From: Angiostrongylus vasorum
Lineage: Eukaryota; Nematoda; Chromadorea; Rhabditida; Metastrongylidae
NCBI GenBank assembly: GCA_018806985.1
Contig: JADANN010000443.1
Coordinates: 3,215,001-3,279,000 of the forward strand
Direction: 5' to 3'
DNA: 64,000 bases
The notes under the pieces: model-generated
Databases searched by the model: none
The model's input: the letters and a program-made list of their open reading frames with translations, nothing else
What the model was told of the DNA's origin: nothing
Part shown: positions 57,701 to 64,000 of the stretch, piece after piece
How the letters are laid out: each line of letters starts with the position of its first letter
How positions within the stretch are numbered: position 1 is the first letter of the stretch
Made by a program: the position numbers and the translations under genes

Positions 57701-60700
57701 TCGCGTGCAAGAATAGCCCAGTGGGTTCTGCTCACTCTAGGGACTCGTCGAGCGTCATATCTTTCTTCTAGGCTTTTCGTGAAGAACTCTGACCATCAGG
57801 TCGGTGGTCTTCCGGCAGTACTTTTGACATCCAGAAGAATCCAGCCACTGACGGCTCTTGTCCATCGGTTGTCATTCATACGCATTACGTGTCCGGCCCA
57901 CCTTATCTTCGATTGTTTGGCGTACAGAACGGCATCTTTGATTCTCGATCGTCGACGCAGATCGGAGCTTCGGATCCCATTCTTTACTTGTGTGGAACGG
58001 GATACTCCTAGCATCGCGCTTTCGACTACGCTTTCGATAACGCTAAGTGACCTTTCATCCTGCTTACGCAGCGACCAAATTTCTGACGCATACGTTAGGG
58101 GCAGGAAGTACCGTTGAGTCGAAAAGATGGGCACGGAGTCGGGTGTTCCTTGTTCTCTTCACTACATCCTCGATGCTCTGGAAAGCACCCCAAGCCGCTC
58201 GTTTCCTTCTGCTCAGCTCTGGAGCTAGGTCGTTCATCATATTGATTTCCCGACCTAGATAGGTATAAATGGAGCATTCGGAGATGTTCGTTCCGTTGAG
58301 CGTGAATAGGGGCATACGAAACCAATCCGTTCTTCATGAACATCGTTTTTGTAAGATTTAGTCGAACACCAATCTTTCCACAGACTTTAGCAAAGTCAGT
58401 AAGCATACGTTCCCCTTGGCTAATGTTTAGTGTTATAAGGACGATGTCATCAGCAAAGCGAAGATGATGTAACCGCCGACCATCGATTTTCACTCCCATA
58501 TTATCCCATTCCAATGTTCGCATGATGTTCTGGAGGGTGGTGGTAAATAATTTGGCGAGATGGTATCGCTTTGCCTAACTCCTCTTTTGACGTCGATGTT
58601 AAATATCGTTGTAGAATAGTGATATCTTGGTTGTGAAATTTTTGTACAGCTTACGAAGAATCTTTATGTGCTGAGTAGGGGCTCCCTGACTATCAAGGGC
58701 TTCCGTGACTGCTTGCGTCTCATTTGAATCAAAGGCCTTCTGTAAATCGGTGAAAGTGAGGCAGAGCGGTCTTTTGTACTCGCGATACTTCAATGGGCCT
58801 TGTTGTCGTGTGGATGTGGTCCATCGTACTAAATCCTTCTGGAAACCCTGCTTGCTCACATGGCTGTCCTTCGTCCAGTGTTCTGTTAATCCTGTTTAGG
58901 ATTACTCGAGTGAAAAGTTTATAGACGACAAACAGCAAGTAGATTGGGCGATAGTTGCCGATATCGTGTAGGTTCCTTTTTTTAACAATAACACGATCTT
59001 GCTAGTCTTCCACTGAGTAGGGACCTTACATTCAGACAGGTAAGGTGTGAAGAGCCGAGCCCAGTGTGTTTACGAGGACTGGCGGAAAGTTCTTCAGGTG
59101 TTCTGATCTTATCCTGTCCGGACCTGGTGCTGTTAGATTTTTCACCGACGAAATGGCATGTCGGATTTCGGAAGGGAGAACCGGTGGTACAACGTATGCA
59201 TCCTCCTTTATTTCATATAACGGAAATTGGACGTGGGTATCGAAGAGATTTGAGTAGAATCCGTGAATGATTTTCCCCATTGTCTTTCTGGACGCTATAG
59301 CTGTTCCGTCTGGGCATCGGAGTGCAATCATCTTGGTCATGTAATTGGCGAAGCTTCGGTGGCCTTTGCGAATGCTTTTCCCAGCCTCTGCAGCATCGAC
59401 CATTACTGCTGCTCTTCTTTCTTTAAGACCTTCTTTTTATCGCCTGTCTGCCTTGTTTTGCAAGTTCCGACGTTAGTTTGCGGTTGCCTGCAGCTCGTGC
59501 GATTCCACACTGGCGTAGCAGCTCGAATGTTTCCAGAGACAGACGTCTCTTAGTGACTTTCGAACTGTCAGCTTTCCTAGCGCTAACGTGAATATGTTGA
59601 ATGAGCCGATCCTATTCTTCGTCGGTGTTACCAACAACGGCATCATCCTAACAGCCGACTAATGATTTGAATAAGTCCCAGTTTATGGTGGTTCTGGGAC
59701 TTCGGTTTTTTGAAGTTAGCGGGTTTTTTCTCCTTTCCGCGAGAAATAGAATCCTGCACGAAGGAGGCGATGGTCTGATCCCGTGTAGAATTTTGGGACA
59801 ACAGCGACAACGGTGCCTTTGATTTACTATAATGTGGTCTACTTCGTTATGGTACTCTCCACTGGGAGACTCCCACGTCCTGCGTTGAGAGTGGGGCTTC
59901 TGGAATTGCTAGTTACCATGGATGGTTTTGGTCGCCATGATAAATTCATATAGCCGCTTACCGTATTCGTTCCATTCCAATCCGTCGGTCCCAATGTGAT
60001 GTTCTTCAGACGTTGTTCTCGGTCCAATCTTTGGGTTGACATCTCCAGTGATTACCTTAAAGAATGTGTGGTCTTCTCTGTAGAACTTCTCCAAGTTCAT
60101 ATAGAATGCTTCGAGTTCTTCCTCGTCATAGTTTGATGTCGGCGCGTCAGCGACGAAGATTGTCAAAGCCGGTATTGATCCACATCTTTTTAATCGTAAT
60201 TATCCGATTTGGGTTGTAAGCTGTTCGAATGAATCGATGTTCATGGGCAAAACTAGTGTTGACGAGAACGCCGGTGCCGCCAACTCCTCTGTTGTCGCAT
60301 GTTCCGAGGAACAGTTCTTCTCCAGTGTCATAGACGGCGTTGAAAGGGTGGCGTCGTCTCGTCTCTGCCAGGCCGATGACGTCGTACCTTATCCCTTTCT
60401 TTGTTTGCATGAGCAAGTCTTCTATCGAGGACTCGGATGCAAGTGTACGTGCATTTTAGGTAGAGATCGTCACCATCGTTCTTCGTGATCCAGGCAGCTT
60501 CCCTTGGCCCCGAGATTTTAGCAGGCTCTCCGTACTCGTCCTACCCAACGCTGCGAAATTGGAGGCTCGTTCGGGGTCAAGGGAATGAGGCCCATTTTTT
60601 TTCCTGTGTTTAGCATTTTTGATACCCACGTATAGCTTGCTGGGCTCTGGTCGTGAGGGCTGGGCATACTCACTGGTAGCTTGCCATGCTTTCCCAGAGT

Positions 60701-62074
60701 GAACATGGAGTTTATTTGTTAGAGGCGACTCGTAACCGCCTCCCATATATTTCCCTGTCACTTGATTGCAGGCTTTTGGCCAAATTGACTAGTAGAATAC
60801 AATCCGCATAGGCGAGTACGCACCCACATGTGCATGCATGAATACGCCTATCAAATACAAAAAGTATGTGCCAAATCGGCGCAGCAGGAACAGTGAGTCC
60901 ATCCTCTAGATCCACCTGCATCTCAGGGAAGCAGAGGTCACTTTTGATCAGCGATTAACCCCCCTATCAGCCACCTGGGGACGCGGCACGTATCCTCGCG
61001 ACTAACCGGCTCGAGATCCGTGGCAGGAAGAAGATAGAATAAAGGAAGCGCTGGGACGCTTTTAATATGCTGTGTCAGGTCATGCGAAATAAAAGGTAAT
61101 GAAATGAAGAAATTAACCGTCACTCTTTCCTTTTTGTTTGTTCAAATGTTTTTTTATCCAATCTCTCATTTATAGCCTGGTCCTCGTGGAGTTCCTGGTC
61201 TGGATGGAGAAGTGGGTGATCCTGGAGAGGATGCCTTGCCGCAACCATTCATTCCTGGACCACCGGGTGAAGTAGGAAATGAAGGACCCCCTGGACCACC
61301 TGGTACTATCTAAGTGGTTTCAACCAACCTAAGCCGTTTAACAAACGGTTAAACGTTAACAGTGGAAAGTTTAATGGTTTTGATTCGAATAGACACTCGT
61401 TTAAATGAAATTCGTTAGGTCAGTGGAAAATTAAAACTCGAATAAAGTACACATCACATCGCTTGTAGAGAAAAATCGTATTCTCCAACTTAAATGGCCT
61501 GTGACGTCCAGACATATTACTTTCTTATTTGTTGCAGGCCCGCCGGGAATGCCAGGTATAGACGGACCAGTTGGACCACCAGGACCACGCGGAGAGAAAG
61601 GAAAAGATGGATTTCCTGGTGCAAACGGTGGCATCGGTCCGAGCGGACCAATGGGAGAATCTGGAGAGGACGGGGAAAAAGGGGTAAGGCTTTATTGGCT
61701 AATTATGTTGTTTTAAAAAAAAAGATAATATGAGTTTCACACGTAGAAATGAGATGTTCATTCTGATAATGTGAAGGTTGTAACGCTGCCAACCTAATAA
61801 AAGGAGACTATGATTGTCGAATTCGGTTAAGAAGGAGTGAAAAACGAGAAGGAAGTAGATAACAGAAATGTAGAACAAAGTTCGATCCATGTAACTAATG
61901 AAGTCATGAATAGAATATAGGTCATGTTAACCCATATGTTAGTCTTCCCACAACAAAACAAAACCCATTGAGGAAGTAATCTGTCTGTTTTCCTTCAAGG
62001 TTTGTCCAACGTATTGTGCTACCGACGGTGGTGTGTTCTTCGTACAACCACCGGATTGGTTCTTCAACAACTGA
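51791..62074 (+). CDS. Nematode cuticle collagen
   Basis: Seven exons: 51791-51958, 52556-52692, 55960-56137, 56611-56698, 61176-61302, 61538-61683 and 62000-62074 (TGA), about 305 residues, typical for worm cuticle collagens. The N-terminus has a short cytosolic part and a hydrophobic signal-anchor ([20 protein letters not shown]), then a conserved Cys and an RIKR processing site (furin/BLI-4-like, inferred). Next comes a first Gly-X-Y block ([20 protein letters not shown]), a Cys-bearing interruption ([18 protein letters not shown]), then longer Gly-X-Y blocks and the closing cluster [14 protein letters not shown]. It would be secreted and cross-linked in the cuticle. Exon 4 has one C too many: reading CCC near 56617 as CC restores unbroken Gly-X-Y from GET to GTPGDKG. 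A second possible start is Met at 51800. Introns 2 and 4 are expanded by retroelements. Confidence 0.9.
52075..52180 (-). repeat. SINE-III-like fragment
   Basis: Read on the minus strand: TCGGTTGGTGTGGTGGATAG (A-box-like) then AGGGTAATCACGGGTTCGAA (B-box-like). It lies in collagen intron 1. Confidence 0.6.
53920..55110 (-). mobile_element. Decayed LINE endonuclease, second family, in collagen intron 2
   Basis: On the minus strand, pieces resemble the AP-like endonuclease of another nematode LINE family: [19 protein letters not shown] (about 54800-54745), [20 protein letters not shown] (about 54695-54635), then [15 protein letters not shown]. Downstream are traces of the conserved W-rich and N-H-I segments ([12 protein letters not shown] region). 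Frameshifts and stops throughout. It differs from the RTE copies in this window, whose matching box reads [11 protein letters not shown]. Confidence 0.6.
55565..55650 (-). repeat. Penelope-like tail motif
   Basis: ACACGAGGTTGATATATAAT then GGCCAACGTTTCGACGTCTT and TTAGAGCCGACG. The ACACGAGGTTGAT start recurs at 40574, and the CGTTTCG-centred block recurs in the DBR1 hairpin element and, complemented, in the 3' tails at 4060-4090 and 9070-9095. Confidence 0.5.
56290..56530 (+). repeat. SINE-I, degraded copy
   Basis: GTAGACAAATTGGTGCCAGA, ATGCATTTAATTCTCTCTACG, GATGCATGACGGAGGGATTG and ATCAATCCAAACGCTTTG follow the SINE-I order. It lies in collagen intron 3. Confidence 0.6.
56765..57035. repeat. 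SINE-III copy with inverted partial copy
   Basis: The right part (56878-57035) is a plus-oriented SINE-III: CATGGTGTGGTGGTGAACGC, GGGTAATAGCGCGTTCGTTT, AAATATCTCAGCATCAGTGT, ending in AGTAAATAAAAAAAG. The left part (56785-56850) carries the reverse complement of the body (CCACAATGATGCTAAGATAT), so two pieces meet head to head. Confidence 0.7.
57308..57627 (+). repeat. SINE-II copy, interrupted by RTE copy 2 (5' part)
   Basis: Head CTAGCCGTGGTGCAGATAGC and CCTTGGTTCGACCTTGCC (B-box-like), then GGGACGCTTTTGCATAGC, AGAGAATTGACTTCATCAAC and GTGGATGACGGATGTGAGGA. The SINE stops at AGGAAGAAGAT (57617-57627), where the RTE begins. It resumes after 61035 with AAGCGCTGGGACGC and TCAGGTCATGCG, matching GTGCTGGGATCCGC and CAGGTCGTG of other copies. 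Confidence 0.75.
57628..61024 (-). mobile_element. RTE-type LINE, near full length, copy 2, in collagen intron 4
   Basis: About 3.4 kb on the minus strand, flanked by the 11 bp direct repeat AGGAAGAAGAT at 57617-57627 and 61025-61035, an exact target-site duplication. Same internal order as copy 1. The 3' end shows TACAGGTGACAGGTA. It sits inside a SINE-II copy, which is inside the collagen intron. Confidence 0.92.
57796..60480 (-). pseudogene. RTE endonuclease-reverse transcriptase, copy 2 (frameshifted)
   Basis: Endonuclease pieces: [53 protein letters not shown] and [14 protein letters not shown] pieces: [50 protein letters not shown] and the catalytic [10 protein letters not shown]-terminal: [19 protein letters not shown], identical to copy 1 over this stretch. 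Several frameshifts and stops divide it. The endonuclease keeps [10 protein letters not shown] but is broken downstream, before the final DH motif. It is not expected to make an intact protein. Confidence 0.87.
61036..61105 (+). repeat. SINE-II 3' remainder after RTE copy 2
   Basis: GGAAGCGCTGGGACGCTTTT and GTCAGGTCATGCGAAATAAA continue the SINE-II copy interrupted at 57627. Confidence 0.6.
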
Positions 62075-62300
62075 AAGAAGGGAGGTGGCTCCGTACCCCG
62101 TCGTACCTCATAGGACTGGCGACACATCACGTTGTACAGTACTTTCTCGCACTATCAGGTCTCCAACATTCCATATCCTTATTCCATCTTTTCCAATTGT
62201 GACAACGTTCAAAGTTGAAGCTCAACTGGTCTCATCTAACACGTCGTTAATATGTATCGGTTGTTTTTCCTAAGACCATTTATTATCGTTCCAAGTATGC

Positions 62301-62306
62301 AATAAA
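62301..62306 (+). promoter_or_regulatory. Likely collagen poly(A) signal
   Basis: AATAAA 227 bases after the collagen stop codon, the first consensus signal found downstream. Confidence 0.5.
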
Positions 62307-62509
62307 GCCTTAGATGATTAAAATTTACTAAATAATCGTGGTATGATTTTCCCAGTTGCCTCTCCATTTTTTCTGCGTTTGTTATATGGAACCATTTTTT
62401 CCGCGTTCGTGTGAATACGTCAATATGTCGTTTAACGTACACTGTACGATTTCAGAAAATCATCGTCATTTTGAACTGGCAGAGTTATTACCATCTCGTC
62501 AGTTTTTAT

Positions 62510-62675
62510 CTACTGCCTACTAATCTTTAATGGCAGGGTACTATGTGAAATACAACCATAATGATGTTGAGATTTTGCAAAACTCAGGACCGCTGGTGTC
62601 TACGGTTGGGACCGAACACGGTACTACTCTTTCTAAGGGCTAACGCGTTCACCACCACACCATTCAAGTCCTTCC
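62510..62675 (-). repeat. SINE-III copy (tRNA-derived)
   Basis: AACCATAATGATGTTGAGAT, GGGACCGAACACGGTACTAC and the head complement GCGTTCACCACCACACCATT. The orientation is minus. Confidence 0.72.
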
Positions 62676-64000
62676 TTTCGGCTCTCTGTCAACCGTGTTA
62701 TTGACCTATAGGCGCTATCGGCAATCACCCGCCAACGGGACTGATCTGGGAAGCATAGTTATTACCTGTTGACCTGCAGATTTTTTGGCAACAAGTCATT
62801 TAGTGTAAATTCCACAAAGACCGCACTGGACGGGATTCATCACTGCTGTCACCATAAAGATGAGAACGAATGACATTTTAATCGACCCGGTTTTTATAAA
62901 AGCACTCGATGGATCATATAGGAAAAGGCTGTGAGATTCGTCCACTTTCTGCTTCATTCCGACGCATTAAAACGTTCTTTAACATTTTCTATGCTGGGCA
63001 TGAGAACTCCTATTGACAGCCTCTATGACGGTCTGCTCAACTTCGATCCACAACATCACCGCCAGGTTACCTACGATATGAATCTCTTCTTTGATTTATG
63101 ATCCTATTCCTACACCCCATGTCGGGTACAGTTTTTTTAATATGTAAATCTCAAATTTCTATTCGGAAAATGTGTCAGCTTTCGAGAAACAAGGGCGACA
63201 TATACATGCTAGACAAAAATAGCCTTCAGTATCCCGACAACTACAAGTGGTCCAGTTCTCGATCAGAACACAGCACTTTTTTCAATGACGGCTCACTGTA
63301 CCCACACTGCAACAAGTAGTTCAGACTTCTTCGAACGGAACATAACACTTCGGCAATGTCTTTATTAAATTTCAGTCATTCATTTTATGCATACGAATCT
63401 GTTCTTCATTGCATGCTCGTTTACAACATTATTACTAAGACTAACTTCCTTTTTTTCTTGTGTGCTCTGAAATATGAACGATATTTCTGACTTGATAGAC
63501 ACCCTTAGATAGGCTGAAGTTGCAACTTACTTATCGCCACCTTTATCGTCACTTTTTTCCTTTCCCTTTAGACTTCTTTTTTCCCTTTTTTTGCTGAAAA
63601 CTACGTTATTAGTTCAGGAAGTTAGATTTGTATTGTTTATCCGGATGATTGGTTTTTAAAGAAACAACTTTTTATAGGAAGGCTCTAACACTTGATAGAC
63701 TTTCATCTACATGATGAAGATTAAAACACACATCACCGGCTGTGCTATTAATTTTTCATTGAATAAGTCCAGTGAACTTTTCACTCGTCGCTGCCACTGA
63801 TTGCAGCTCTCCACCGGGCTCCATTCGTTCCAGGAAGATGAAGGGCTTCGTGCTTTTCGTATGAGTCCCTTTTTTTTCTACCATTTTTAACGAAAATGTA
63901 CCGATTGATAGCACGACTTCTTCTAGTGTGAGTGACTGAGCAGAGCCGCAGGTGCTCTTTCAAGGTAGACGTGGGGGCTTGTTTCTTACAGATGAACACC
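62676..64000. other. Collagen downstream flank, no gene recognised
   Basis: Short frames only. The minus-strand frame 63781-64000 is open to the window edge (CKKQAPTSTLKEHLRLCS) and could be part of an exon of a gene outside the window, but nothing identifies it. Confidence 0.35.

Overview
This is a nuclear fragment of a nematode genome, most likely a strongylid such as a hookworm. The evidence is a complete cuticle collagen gene, small exons separated by introns with T-rich acceptors, acceptor-like sites just upstream of start codons that would suit spliced-leader trans-splicing, AT microsatellites, and many nematode-type retroelements (RTE-type LINEs, a Penelope-like element, tRNA-derived SINEs). 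The species assignment is inference; nothing in the window names it.

Four genes can be reconstructed exon by exon. (1) NBAS (worm smgl-1), minus strand, 15 exons, 32840 down to 22844: a Golgi-to-ER tethering protein also linked to nonsense-mediated decay. (2) MED18 (worm mdt-18), plus strand, 33265-34179, 4 exons, head-to-head with NBAS across a gap of about 420 bp. (3) DBR1 (worm dbr-1), plus strand, 38810-48426, 8 exons: the RNA lariat debranching enzyme. (4) A cuticle collagen, plus strand, 51791-62074, 7 exons. A fifth gene, Ser/Glu-rich and unidentified, lies on the minus strand between about 19200 and 11691 and contains tandemly duplicated exons. Weaker gene candidates are at 1430-2408 (plus) and 9995-10202 (minus).

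Layout: 1-10 kb holds a possible gene, an imperfect foldback repeat, a decayed RTE copy and a Penelope-like element. 10-20 kb is the unknown Ser-rich gene, cut up by SINEs. 20-22.8 kb is repeats only. 22.8-34.2 kb is the NBAS/MED18 pair. 34.2-38.7 kb is a repeat-filled spacer. 38.7-48.4 kb is DBR1, whose last intron carries a 285 bp hairpin element and a 3.4 kb RTE. 48.4-51.8 kb is a spacer with a full SINE. 51.8-62.1 kb is the collagen gene, whose fourth intron holds a second RTE nested inside a SINE. 62.1-64 kb is a repeat-bearing flank.

Repeats dominate. Two nearly full RTE copies have recognisable target-site duplications, several older RTE pieces are present, and three tRNA-derived SINE families occur repeatedly, two of them sharing a central core. 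One recurring anomaly affects the gene models: at five places the reading frame works only if one base is removed from a homopolymer run. This looks more like sequence overcalls than gene decay.
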